A stretch of 64,000 nucleotides of DNA, taken from Rhodohalobacter barkolensis. Its GTDB lineage: Bacteria > Bacteroidota > Rhodothermia > Balneolales > Balneolaceae. A program made the translations under genes and the position numbers. The stretch is from positions 434,001 through 498,000 of the forward strand of contig NZ_PISP01000002.1 in assembly GCF_002834295.1 (NCBI RefSeq), given 5' to 3'. The first letter of the stretch is position 1. Every line of letters starts with the position of its first letter. The notes beneath the pieces were generated by a model. The model was not told where the DNA came from and did not search any database. It saw only the letters and a program-made list of their open reading frames with translations. Positions 7,825 to 16,038 of the stretch are shown here, one piece after another.

Positions 7825-8808
7825 ATGTTTAAAGAATTCATCAAAAAGATAAAAAAATACAAGCGTATCGGAGTAGTATCACACATTCGTCCGGATGGAG
7901 ATTGTATAGGGTCGCAGGTGGGCCTCTCAATTTGGTTGGAAAAGAACGGGTTTGAGGTTGATGCCTTTAACGATGATGATGTTCCGGTTAACCTTGAGTG
8001 GCTGACTGAGTATTTCCCGATTCAATCTTTAGACATTGAAAAAATTAAAAAGTGTGATTTGATCATTTTAGTTGATGGAAACGCACTGCACCGGTTTTCT
8101 CATATCGAGAGTTGGACAAAAGAATTGGATGTTCCTTTTTGGATGATTGATCACCATCCCGATCCAAATGACGAGTTTGATCTGCAGGTTTCAGTACCGG
8201 GAGCTTCATCCACGTGTGAACTTATTTATAATCTGTATAATGAGAGCAATATTGAGCAGCTGGAAAAATCTGCTGCAATGGCACTTTACACCGGAATTAT
8301 CACGGATACGGGGTCGCTTCAATTCGACAGTGTTACCCCGAAAACACTGGAGGCCGTAGCAGATATTCTAAGGCGAGGCGATTTCAAACCAAATGTAGTT
8401 GCTGAACAGGTCTTTTCAACTAAAACAGAATCACAGTATAAGTTGTTGAGCTTGGCTCTTGGTACCATTCAGCTATATGAAAGCAATCAGATAGCAACCA
8501 TGTACGTTACGCAAGAGATGTTAGAAGAAACGCAAACAACAAATAGTGATACAGAAGGTTTTGTAAACTATCCACTGAGCATTGCAGGCGTGAAAGCAGC
8601 AGTTCTGTTAAAAGATTTGGCAGAGGAGGGTGTTAAAATGAGCCTGCGCTCCAGAAGTAATGTCGATGTGAATGTATGGGCACGCGAGTTGGACGGCGGC
8701 GGACATCAAAAAGCGGCAGGAGCATGGCATCCCGGTCCCCTTGAAAAAACGATTGAAGATGTGATCTCCATTGGCAAAAAACAACTGAATCAAATTGAAA
8801 CGACTTAA
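7825..8808 (+). CDS. nrnA: DHH/DHHA1 phosphoesterase, NrnA-type oligoribonuclease / pAp phosphatase
   Basis: 327 residues. The DHH motifs are visible in order: SHIRPDGDCIGSQVG (residues about 19-33), ILVDGN, MIDHHPDP, and GIITDTGSLQF; the DHHA1 C-terminal domain carries MSLRSRSNVDVN and GGGHQKAAGA. This arrangement is that of NrnA, a manganese-dependent enzyme that degrades short RNAs and, in many species, hydrolyses 3'-phosphoadenosine 5'-phosphate. It is cytoplasmic. The final 14 bases overlap the start of the downstream HtrA-like gene, so both are probably expressed together. Confidence 0.9.
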   Translation: MFKEFIKKIKKYKRIGVVSHIRPDGDCIGSQVGLSIWLEKNGFEVDAFNDDDVPVNLEWLTEYFPIQSLDIEKIKKCDLIILVDGNALHRFSHIESWTKELDVPFWMIDHHPDPNDEFDLQVSVPGASSTCELIYNLYNESNIEQLEKSAAMALYTGIITDTGSLQFDSVTPKTLEAVADILRRGDFKPNVVAEQVFSTKTESQYKLLSLALGTIQLYESNQIATMYVTQEMLEETQTTNSDTEGFVNYPLSIAGVKAAVLLKDLAEEGVKMSLRSRSNVDVNVWARELDGGGHQKAAGAWHPGPLEKTIEDVISIGKKQLNQIETT

Positions 8809-10048
8809 ATTTCTACATATAGCTCTATTGGGAATCGGATTATTGTTCTCCTCCTGTCAACATTCAGGAGAATCAGATCAGAATCGAGGGGAGAGAAATG
8901 ATAACCAATCTATGGAAAGAGCCCCATTTTCTGCGGCTTATGTAGAAAATTCAGATTCCGTCAGTGATATTGATTCTGAAAATGAATCGACTGACCTTCA
9001 ACAATCCGAACCGGAAATAGAGACGAGCAGGATTAACGCGATAACTCGTGCGGTTGAGAAGGGTAGTGAAGCTGTAGTCAGTATTATGGCAACAGAGCCG
9101 GTTCGCAGGCAGGAGACTCCCCGCGATGAGTTTTTCCGCTTCTTTTTTGGTGATCAGTTCCCGCAAGAGAATACAAGTATGGGATCCGGCTTTATTGTGA
9201 GTGAAGATGGGCTGGTTGTAACAAATCAACACGTAGTGGGGACGAATCCATCAGAAATTATGATTTCGATGGGTGATGGATCCACCTATGATGCTCAGCT
9301 TGTTGGGTTTGATGAACTGACCGATATCGCATTGATTAGGATTGAATCAGATACAACATTTCCGTTTTTGGACTTGACAGATTCGGATGATGTCATTGTC
9401 GGGGAGTGGTCTATTGCATTGGGAAACCCATTTGGACTTTTTGATGATGGCCAGCCCACTGTAACCGTTGGGGTTGTAAGTGCTAAGAATCGCGATTTCC
9501 GGGCTGACCCGAACAACCCGCGTGTATATATCGATATGATTCAAACGGATGCTGCAATCAACAGAGGGAATTCGGGTGGCCCCTTACTAAACAGCAACGG
9601 AGAAGTGATTGGGATGAATACGTTTATTTACACCGGAGGCACAAGTGCCGGTTTTGTTGGACTCAGCTTTGCCATTCCTAGTAATCGTATTGAAAAAATT
9701 ATTTCCCAACTGTTGACAAGTGGGGTTGTGATGTTGGATTATGATCCCGGTATGGAGTTTACTTCCATGACAGAACAGCTTATCTACCGCTACCAGCTAC
9801 CGTATGTTCAGGGTTTACTGGTAACGAGTGTAAACCGTAATGGTCCCGCTTTTGAGTGCGGTATTTTGCCGGGTGATGTGATAGTACGTATTGGAGAAGA
9901 ACGTGTGATGAGTGAAATGCATGCCTGGGCTCTGCTGCGCGATTATGATGTGGGTGATGACATGAATATCGAACTGATCAGGGAAGGTGATCTCTATCAA
10001 ACCGAGATGAAACTTCGCCAAAAAGTGAAGGACACAACGTCAAATTAA
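8795..10048 (+). CDS. HtrA/Deg-family trypsin-like serine protease with one PDZ domain, predicted lipoprotein
   Basis: 417 residues from TTG 8795. The TTG is accepted because it gives a clean signal peptide with lipobox LLFSSC (lipidated C21); later starts lose it. A 50-residue acidic, serine-rich linker follows. The protease domain spans about 80-310 with catalytic H146 (VVTNQHVV), D177 (LTDIALIRI) and S260 (RGNSGGPLL). One PDZ domain covers about 325-410 (LLVTSVNRNGPAFECGILPGDVIVRI-type sequence). HtrA proteins degrade or refold damaged envelope proteins. The usual DegP/DegQ are soluble with two PDZ domains, so lipid anchoring and a single PDZ set this one apart. It overlaps nrnA by 14 bases. 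Confidence 0.9.
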   Translation: MKRLKFLHIALLGIGLLFSSCQHSGESDQNRGERNDNQSMERAPFSAAYVENSDSVSDIDSENESTDLQQSEPEIETSRINAITRAVEKGSEAVVSIMATEPVRRQETPRDEFFRFFFGDQFPQENTSMGSGFIVSEDGLVVTNQHVVGTNPSEIMISMGDGSTYDAQLVGFDELTDIALIRIESDTTFPFLDLTDSDDVIVGEWSIALGNPFGLFDDGQPTVTVGVVSAKNRDFRADPNNPRVYIDMIQTDAAINRGNSGGPLLNSNGEVIGMNTFIYTGGTSAGFVGLSFAIPSNRIEKIISQLLTSGVVMLDYDPGMEFTSMTEQLIYRYQLPYVQGLLVTSVNRNGPAFECGILPGDVIVRIGEERVMSEMHAWALLRDYDVGDDMNIELIREGDLYQTEMKLRQKVKDTTSN

Positions 10049-10111
10049 GTGATCAGTTATTTTAATCCCCGGCAGGATAAAGCCTTTCTGAATTCGAACG
10101 GAGATTTTTTG

Positions 10112-10119
10112 TATTTTTG
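10112..10119 (+). promoter_or_regulatory. Candidate Bacteroidota-type -7 element TATTTTTG, immediately before rluD
   Basis: TATTTTTG fits the TAnnTTTG -7 consensus of Bacteroidota sigma factors. Its last base is only six bases before the rluD ATG, so transcription would start at or next to the start codon. A matching -33 TTTG is not convincing. The same string sits before the flavoprotein gene at 45052. Confidence 0.4.
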
Positions 10120-10124
10120 CCCTC

Positions 10125-11129
10125 ATGTTAGTTGAACGAGAAAACCCGAATAAAACTGAGTATTTGTTAAATGTGCCTGAAGGTCAGAGTACCGACATCA
10201 GGCTGGACAAATACATTACCTCTTTTGTGCAAAATGCATCCCGTAATAAAGTCCAAAAGGCGATAAAAGACGGGCATGTGTTGGTGAATGGGAAGTTGGA
10301 AAAATCCTCCTATATCATGCAGCCGGGAGATAAAATTGAGATCAGCCTTCCGATACCACCTTCACCTGAAGCCAAGCCTGAAGATATTCCGCTGGATATT
10401 ATTTACGAGGATGACGATCTGATTGTTGTAAATAAAGAGGAGGGTATGGTGGTTCACCCGGCATTTGGAAACTGGACCGGAACGATGGTCAACGGTTTGC
10501 TATACCACGCCGACACCCTTTCTAAAGAGGATGAAGAGACAGTTCGCCCGGGAATTGTACATCGTTTGGATAAAGACACCAGCGGACTTTTGGTGGTTGC
10601 AAAAAATGAAGTAGCGCACAAAAAGTTGTCTGCTCAATTTGCCGAAAAGAGTGTAGAGAGAACGTATTGGGCAATTGTTTGGGGGAACCCGCCGGACAGC
10701 GGGACCATTGAAGGAAACATTGGCCGGTCGCCCCGCGACAGAAAAATCATGACAGTACTGAAGGAAAAGAAGGGGAAAAGTGCTGTAACTCACTTTGAAA
10801 CCATTGAGAGATTTGATCACTTGGCGCTTTTAAAAATCAACCTTGAGACAGGCAGAACCCATCAGATTCGTGTTCATATGCAGCATCAAAATTATTATGT
10901 TTTTGGTGACCCAACTTATGGTGGAGATTCTGTTCGATATGGGCCGAATACCGGGTCGAGGAAAGCAATGTTTAATAACCTGTTTGCCAGGTTGGAGCGG
11001 CAGGCCCTTCATGCCAAAACATTGGGGTTTATTCACCCCGCAACCGATAAGTATGTTGAATTTAATTCCACACTGCCTGAGGATTTTCAGTTTGTGCTGG
11101 ATACACTGCGAACAAATTGTAAACCTTAA
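10125..11129 (+). CDS. rluD: RluA/RluD-family 23S rRNA pseudouridine synthase
   Basis: 334 residues. An S4 RNA-binding domain occupies about 24-85 (IRLDKYITSF, then NKVQKAIKDGHVLVNG). The catalytic domain follows with VVNKEEGMVVHPA, the signature HRLDKDTSGLLV carrying the catalytic aspartate D149, RTYWAIVWG and the substrate-contacting ETGRTHQIRVHMQ. These enzymes isomerise uridine to pseudouridine in 23S rRNA; the S4 domain and size fit RluD (positions 1911/1915/1917 in E. coli). It opens a long co-directional run; gldC starts eight bases after its stop. Confidence 0.88.
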   Translation: MLVERENPNKTEYLLNVPEGQSTDIRLDKYITSFVQNASRNKVQKAIKDGHVLVNGKLEKSSYIMQPGDKIEISLPIPPSPEAKPEDIPLDIIYEDDDLIVVNKEEGMVVHPAFGNWTGTMVNGLLYHADTLSKEDEETVRPGIVHRLDKDTSGLLVVAKNEVAHKKLSAQFAEKSVERTYWAIVWGNPPDSGTIEGNIGRSPRDRKIMTVLKEKKGKSAVTHFETIERFDHLALLKINLETGRTHQIRVHMQHQNYYVFGDPTYGGDSVRYGPNTGSRKAMFNNLFARLERQALHAKTLGFIHPATDKYVEFNSTLPEDFQFVLDTLRTNCKP

Positions 11130-11137
11130 AAAATCAC

Positions 11138-11473
11138 ATGTCTGAGAAAAGTAAAAAGATCAATATTGAGGTAGAACTCGATGATAATAATGTACCTGAG
11201 AATATTCAGTGGAATGCTACAGATCTGCAGGGTTATGATGAAGCGTCCTGCAGGGCTATGATTTTGGCTCTTTGGGATCATACACGCAAAGATACGCTGA
11301 GACTCGACCTCTGGACGAAAGAGATGACGGTAGACGAAATGAAAATATTCTTCCATCAAACACTGGTTACCATGGCCGATACTTTGGAGAAGTCGATAAA
11401 TGATCCGCGAATAAGTGGAGATATGCGCGATTTTTGTGACTATTTTGCGGAACGAATGGAAATAGTTGAGTAA
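11138..11473 (+). CDS. gldC: Gliding motility-associated protein GldC
   Basis: 111 residues with the GldC pattern: an N-terminal strand KINIEVELDDNNVPENIQW, then ALWDHTRKDTLRLDLWTKEM, a central helix MKIFFHQTLVTMADTL and a C-terminal FCDYFAERM. GldC is a small cytoplasmic protein first linked to gliding in Flavobacterium and widespread in Bacteroidota, including non-gliders; its molecular role is unsettled. Here it lies between rluD and accA, away from other gld genes. Together with porX it suggests that the organism has a type IX secretion system. Confidence 0.88.
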   Translation: MSEKSKKINIEVELDDNNVPENIQWNATDLQGYDEASCRAMILALWDHTRKDTLRLDLWTKEMTVDEMKIFFHQTLVTMADTLEKSINDPRISGDMRDFCDYFAERMEIVE

Positions 11474-11533
11474 GAAAGAGTACGATACCCTATAGAATTG
11501 TTATTATATTAGAAGTCTGTTTAACTCAAATAA

Positions 11534-12511
11534 ATGAATATGCAATATCTCGATTTTGAACAGCCGATAGCCGATTTGGAAAAGAAAATTGATGAACTTC
11601 AGGAAATTTCCGTCGATGACAAAGTATTGAAACCGGAAATTGACCGCCTTCGAAAAAAAGCGGATCAGCTTAGAGAATCCATTTTTACGAATTTAACCCG
11701 ATGGCAGAGAGTTCAGCTTGCTCGTCATCCGGAACGCCCTTATACGCTCGATTACATTGAGCGAATTACGGATGATTTTATTGAGTTGCACGGAGATCGA
11801 TTCCACTCTGACGACAAAGCCATTGTGGGCGGATTGGCAACAATAGACGATCAGTCCGTAATGATTATCGGCCACCAAAAAGGTCGTGATACCAAAAGTC
11901 GGCAGTATCGAAATTTTGGTATGGCCAATCCGGAGGGATATAGAAAAGCCTACCGACTGATGAAGATGGCTGAGAAATTTAAAATTCCGGTCGTCACTTT
12001 GCTGGATACACCGGGGGCATATCCGGGTCTTGAAGCTGAAGAGCGTGGGCAGGCTGAAGCCATTGCCCGAAATCTAAAAATGATGGCTGTCCTTGAAGTA
12101 CCGATCGTTGCTATAGTGATCGGCGAAGGAGCCAGTGGAGGTGCAATTGGTATCGGGATGGGTAATGAAGTATTTATGATGGAAAATACCTGGTATTCAG
12201 TAATTGCACCTGAATCGTGTTCTTCCATTCTCTGGAAAACCTGGGACTACAAAGAACAAGCTGCTTCAGCACTTCGTCCAACAGCAAAGGATTTACTTGA
12301 ACTTAAAGTGATTGATGGCATTATCCCCGAACCGCTTGGTGGTGCACATCGAGATTATGGAAAAGCGGCAGAAGCAGTAAAAGCTCAGATTCTGAAGAGC
12401 CTGAAAAAACTCAACAAAATGAAGCCTGATAAGCTGATTGATCAACGGGTGGATAAGTATGCTTCAATGGGAGTTTGGGAAACGGCATCCGGTAAGAAAG
12501 ATAAATCCTGA
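11534..12511 (+). CDS. accA: Acetyl-CoA carboxylase carboxyltransferase subunit alpha
   Basis: 325 residues, the family norm. Features include the N-terminal coiled-coil segment ([12 protein letters not shown]), [46 protein letters not shown], the oxyanion region [18 protein letters not shown] and [12 protein letters not shown], and the C-terminal [16 protein letters not shown]. AccA with AccD transfers the carboxyl group from biotin to acetyl-CoA to make malonyl-CoA, the first committed step of fatty acid synthesis. Its stop and the next gene's start overlap by one base (TGATG), linking it to a thioesterase. Confidence 0.95.
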   Translation: MNMQYLDFEQPIADLEKKIDELQEISVDDKVLKPEIDRLRKKADQLRESIFTNLTRWQRVQLARHPERPYTLDYIERITDDFIELHGDRFHSDDKAIVGGLATIDDQSVMIIGHQKGRDTKSRQYRNFGMANPEGYRKAYRLMKMAEKFKIPVVTLLDTPGAYPGLEAEERGQAEAIARNLKMMAVLEVPIVAIVIGEGASGGAIGIGMGNEVFMMENTWYSVIAPESCSSILWKTWDYKEQAASALRPTAKDLLELKVIDGIIPEPLGGAHRDYGKAAEAVKAQILKSLKKLNKMKPDKLIDQRVDKYASMGVWETASGKKDKS

Positions 12512-12951
12512 TGGTTGAGATCCCGGAAAAGGATCCGTTAATCCAGTATGTTCATACTCTCCGCAGCCGATATGGAGAGACAGATCAAATGGGGTACGTC
12601 TATTATGGGCGTTATCTTGAGTTTTTTGAAGTTGCCAGAACCGAGATGATCCGATCGCTAGGATTTTCCTACAAAAAACTTGAAGATGAGGGGATAATGC
12701 TTCCTGTCATCTATTCTCAGATTGAGTATAAATCTCCCATATTCTATGATGAGGAAATGCGTATAGAAGTAGCTGTTTATGATGAACCTCTCGTTCGTCT
12801 GGAAACATTCTATCAAATCTTTACAGACCGCCAGGATTCTCTGCACGTTTATGGCCAGGTAAATCTCTGTTTTACAAAAATGGACACACGGAGGCCGTGC
12901 AAAGCTCCAAGCCACTTTCTGGAAATGCTTCAAAAAAATAGTGGTAAATGA
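12511..12951 (+). CDS. YbgC/FadM-like 4-hydroxybenzoyl-CoA thioesterase family protein
   Basis: 146 residues, one hot-dog fold. The signature RYGETDQMGYVYYGRYLEFFEVARTE-type region contains the catalytic aspartate in ETDQMGYVYYG. Such enzymes hydrolyse short- or medium-chain acyl-CoA. The start overlaps the accA stop by one base and the stop overlaps the next start (ATGA), so it is translated as part of the lipid operon. The exact acyl substrate is unknown. Confidence 0.88.
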   Translation: MVEIPEKDPLIQYVHTLRSRYGETDQMGYVYYGRYLEFFEVARTEMIRSLGFSYKKLEDEGIMLPVIYSQIEYKSPIFYDEEMRIEVAVYDEPLVRLETFYQIFTDRQDSLHVYGQVNLCFTKMDTRRPCKAPSHFLEMLQKNSGK

Positions 12952-13394
12952 AACACCGAGGCCTTTATCTTGGTGTTTTATCGGCTTTAACGGCATTGGT
13001 ACTCTTCTCTTTGGGGAGCGGACTCTGGGGCGGTTCCAGTGGAGGTCATTGGACCGAGCAACTATTCAGAGGAGTTTGTCATCAAATCCCAATACGAAGT
13101 TTTACATTTATGGGTGAGCCCATGGCAGTGAACTCTCGTTGTTTTGGAGTTTTTACCGGTTTATGGACGGGATGGTTGCTCATTCCTTTGTTAATGAGGT
13201 TTACATCTAAAAAAAAATGGCCTTTATTTTTTCTTTTGTTTGCAGCCTTACTTCAAATCATCGATTATTCAGGCAACTTTTTTTTATTATGGGAAAACAC
13301 AAATAGTTCACGTTTTCTGCTCGGTACACTATTAGGCTTGGGAAGTTCTATTTTAGTAGCCGATCTGTTTCAACCTAAACAAACACGAGATTAA
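12948..13394 (+). CDS. DUF2085 family membrane protein
   Basis: 148 residues with four hydrophobic segments (about 7-25, 63-82, 90-112, 123-140). The DUF2085 signature is visible: FRGVCHQIPIRSFTFMGEP followed by NSRCFGVFTG; the C-H-Q-x-P-x-R-S-F and later R-C-x-G-x-x-x-G elements are the conserved core, suggestive of a metal or thiol site near the membrane. The biochemical function of the family is unknown. ATGA overlap with the preceding thioesterase gene indicates coupling. Confidence 0.85.
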   Translation: MKHRGLYLGVLSALTALVLFSLGSGLWGGSSGGHWTEQLFRGVCHQIPIRSFTFMGEPMAVNSRCFGVFTGLWTGWLLIPLLMRFTSKKKWPLFFLLFAALLQIIDYSGNFFLLWENTNSSRFLLGTLLGLGSSILVADLFQPKQTRD

Positions 13395-13396
13395 CT

Positions 13397-13978
13397 ATGG
13401 ATATGGAAGAGGTAAATGAGAACAAAACTTTTTCATTTAACAATTATTGGCCTTCAGTTGCTATTGTAGGAGCTATATTTAGCCTGGTAAGCTTCGTAAT
13501 CGGACTCTATTTTGGGTATCAACAAATCAATTCGGAACCATCAGGTTCATTTATTTCACCTGTGATGATTAGCAGCGGTGTGATTTGCCTTGCAACGGCT
13601 TTTGCCGGTTTGCTTGCCGTTTGGCACTACACGAAAGAGGTGAGTCCTGTAATGAAGCTGGGTCAGGGCGCTTTGGTTGGATTTTTAACCGGTGCTGCTA
13701 TTGTGCTTTTTAGTACCATTTTGAATGAGCTTTGGCTTTTGATCGATCCTGAATACACCGAAAAACTGATAGAAGCGACTATTGCGAATGTTGAAGCGAT
13801 GGATCTGCCGTCTGATGCCAGAAATGATATGGTTGATGCCATGGCAGAATCGATGCAGGGACAGTCGTTTTTCAAGCAGCTGTTTGTAGGTATTCCCGTG
13901 CCGGGATTATTAAACATGGGTACAGCAATGATTGGAGTTAAATTATTTGCTCAAAAAGAAGACGATATTAGTTTCTAA
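13397..13978 (+). CDS. DUF4199 family membrane protein
   Basis: 193 residues. Four transmembrane segments are apparent: about 19-40 (VAIVGAIFSLVSFVIGLYF), 52-74, 87-108 and 163-183, with a soluble acidic loop at about 112-155 (TEKLIEATIANVEAM and DARNDMVDAMAES). The architecture and the C-terminal IPVPGLLNMGTAMIG match DUF4199 proteins, found almost only in Bacteroidota and relatives, of unknown function. It begins two bases after DUF2085 and is in the lipid/envelope run. Confidence 0.75.
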   Translation: MDMEEVNENKTFSFNNYWPSVAIVGAIFSLVSFVIGLYFGYQQINSEPSGSFISPVMISSGVICLATAFAGLLAVWHYTKEVSPVMKLGQGALVGFLTGAAIVLFSTILNELWLLIDPEYTEKLIEATIANVEAMDLPSDARNDMVDAMAESMQGQSFFKQLFVGIPVPGLLNMGTAMIGVKLFAQKEDDISF

Positions 13979-13982
13979 AACA

Positions 13983-14912
13983 ATGACAAAAGACTCTTCA
14001 GGGACATCTTTTTCGAAGTTGCAAATTCAATCATGGGCTGAACGCAATGGCTTTGCGGATTGGGCGGTGGCATTAATATGGCTGATCGTTGCATTCGTTA
14101 TGTTTCAGCTTACCGCAGGTATCATATTCTTCGCCTTATTGTTTTTCAACGGTGAGATTACTTCCGCTGCCGAGGTTGAACAGGTGATGTTTAACCGATT
14201 GGATCTTCTTTTCATCGGTAACTCAACAGGTCAAATTCTCTTTTTGGGTGCGGCTACCTTCCTTATTTCCAAACTTCACCTAAGAGATGAAGGGGTATTC
14301 AACTTTTTAAGAATACGGTGGAAACAGGATACACCTTTCTACATTTTATTGGGAGCCGTACTTGTAGTTGTGGTACAACCGGTCATTCTTTATCTGGGAT
14401 ATTTCAACTCTCTTTTACCCATTCCTGAATCCTGGTCAGACCTACAGGTTTCTCAGTATGAGATGTTTGAACAGTTTTTGAAAACGGATGGAATTGTATG
14501 GTTTGGCCTATTCCATATCGCTTTGGTACCGTCCATTTGCGAAGAGGTCTTATTCAGAGGATACATTTTTCGCGCTTTTCAGAGAAGCTGGGGAATCATG
14601 GTTGCGATCATTGCATCCGGATTTGTGTTTGGGATGTTTCATCTTCAGGTTCCAAACTTACTCCCACTCGCTGCATTAGGAATATTACTTGCTGTTATGA
14701 CCTGGTTGAGCCGCAGTTTGTGGCCGGCTATCGTAGCGCATTTTGTAAATAATGGCGGTGCGGTGTTAATGGCAACAACCTATCCGGAACTCGCCTTTGG
14801 AGATGTAAGCGCAGAAACCTTGCCATCGGTCTGGTTGCTATTGGCCAGTATAATATTGACGGCCGGCGTAATTTACGCGATGATTTATCGCTCGGAAGCC
14901 ATTATGGAGTAG
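13983..14912 (+). CDS. CPBP-family intramembrane metalloprotease (Abi/Rce1-like)
   Basis: 309 residues from ATG 13983; an upstream TTG frame at 13932 would overlap the DUF4199 gene and is rejected. About eight transmembrane segments. The CPBP motifs are complete: CEEVLFRGYIFR (EExxxR), FGMFHLQ (FxxxH) and the last helix with VAHFVNN (HxxxN-like). These are the putative glutamate/histidine metal ligands of type II CAAX prenyl endopeptidase relatives. In bacteria, substrates are mostly unknown. It lies four bases after the preceding gene. Confidence 0.88.
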   Translation: MTKDSSGTSFSKLQIQSWAERNGFADWAVALIWLIVAFVMFQLTAGIIFFALLFFNGEITSAAEVEQVMFNRLDLLFIGNSTGQILFLGAATFLISKLHLRDEGVFNFLRIRWKQDTPFYILLGAVLVVVVQPVILYLGYFNSLLPIPESWSDLQVSQYEMFEQFLKTDGIVWFGLFHIALVPSICEEVLFRGYIFRAFQRSWGIMVAIIASGFVFGMFHLQVPNLLPLAALGILLAVMTWLSRSLWPAIVAHFVNNGGAVLMATTYPELAFGDVSAETLPSVWLLLASIILTAGVIYAMIYRSEAIME

Positions 14913-15197
14913 ATGATGTTAAAAGATCCAACACCAAATAAATTTGAGAACTGGGTTTGTATCCTTGAGAAAGGAACAGAGTACGAAGTTCAGATGGCAA
15001 AAAACTATTTGAACTCTTTGGAAATTCCATCCAATATTCTATCCAAGCGGGATCGGTCCTACAGTATGAATATTGGTGAAATGTCTATGGTTTATCTATA
15101 TGTTCCCAAAGAGTTTGAAGATGAGGCAAGGGATGCCCTTGAAGAGCTTGATGAGCCCGAAGCTGAAGAAAATTCTGAGGAGGAGTCCGACACTTGA
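14913..15197 (+). CDS. DUF2007 domain protein (putative signal-transducing small protein)
   Basis: 94 residues starting directly after the CPBP stop codon. The segment WVCILEKGTEYEVQMAKNYL, followed by LEIPSNILSKRDRSY and VYLYVPKEFEDEARDALEEL, is the DUF2007 ferredoxin-like fold: two strands, a helix that reads like a GlnB-type core, and a final helix. The C-terminus is very acidic. Function unknown; sometimes found beside membrane or lipid genes, as here. Its stop overlaps the cdsA start by four bases (TTGA). Confidence 0.82.
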   Translation: MMLKDPTPNKFENWVCILEKGTEYEVQMAKNYLNSLEIPSNILSKRDRSYSMNIGEMSMVYLYVPKEFEDEARDALEELDEPEAEENSEEESDT

Positions 15198-15994
15198 GTG
15201 AATTAGCAAAACGAGTTTTAGTTGGTGTACCGGCTGCGGCCCTTTTTATTTGGTTGCTTTGGTTGGGTGGAGCTGCATTTCAGATTACAATCTTAGCGAT
15301 TTTGTTACTCACCGTTTGGGAAGTACACAGAATGATACAGCACACCGGTTATGGCGATTACTTTCCGATTTCTCTCATCTTTGTATTACTGCTTTGGAAC
15401 CCTCCTTTTATACCACTATGGTTGAATTTATCCATTTTTTCGGCGGTAACTCTGATAACTGTGGCAGCGGTATTAAGCAGAAAATCTGATAGTTCGGTAC
15501 GATGGCTTACTACATTGTTTACCGGGGTTTATCCCACAGTTGGGTTTATAATGTTGCTCAACATTCGTGAAATGGGTACAACCATCGAAGGTTTTTGGTT
15601 GACCATGACTCTCATGCTCATGATCTGGGGCAATGATATCTTTGCATATTTTGGAGGAAAAACATTCGGAAAAAATAAGTTGGCACCCAAAATCAGCCCA
15701 AAGAAAACATGGGAGGGATTTGGGTTTGGATTTTTAGGTGCAGCAGCAGGCTTTTTGATTGCCTACTATTCCTCTGCATCCTATCCATTGGCACTTACGG
15801 CACTCGTTCCGGCTGTTGTTATCGTTAGCATTTTAGGTCCATTGGGTGATATTACTGCGAGTCGAATAAAGAGAATTGCGGGTGTAAAGGATTCGTCCTC
15901 GATCTTACCGGGTCACGGTGGTTTTTTTGATCGTTTTGATTCTACGATTCTAACCGCACCGTTTATTTTTTTCTATTTTTATGCACTTCTGTAA
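15194..15994 (+). CDS. cdsA: Phosphatidate cytidylyltransferase
   Basis: 266 residues with about eight transmembrane segments. The TTG start is supported by the four-base overlap with the preceding stop codon. The CdsA region is clear: NDIFAYFGGKTFGKNKLAP, SPKKTWEGFGFG and then GPLGDITASRIKRIAGVKD with SILPGHGGFFDRFDS, the family signature holding the aspartates that bind magnesium and CTP. The enzyme makes CDP-diacylglycerol at the inner membrane, the branch point to phosphatidylethanolamine, phosphatidylglycerol and cardiolipin. Confidence 0.93.
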   Translation: MSELAKRVLVGVPAAALFIWLLWLGGAAFQITILAILLLTVWEVHRMIQHTGYGDYFPISLIFVLLLWNPPFIPLWLNLSIFSAVTLITVAAVLSRKSDSSVRWLTTLFTGVYPTVGFIMLLNIREMGTTIEGFWLTMTLMLMIWGNDIFAYFGGKTFGKNKLAPKISPKKTWEGFGFGFLGAAAGFLIAYYSSASYPLALTALVPAVVIVSILGPLGDITASRIKRIAGVKDSSSILPGHGGFFDRFDSTILTAPFIFFYFYALL

Positions 15995-16038
15995 AACGAT
16001 TGGATTGATCTACTTACCCAAAGTGTTATAGCACTACT

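Noticed and set aside
13932-13982. Longer N-terminus of the CPBP protease
   Set aside because: It would start at TTG and overlap the preceding gene by 47 bases. ATG 13983 gives a normal start.
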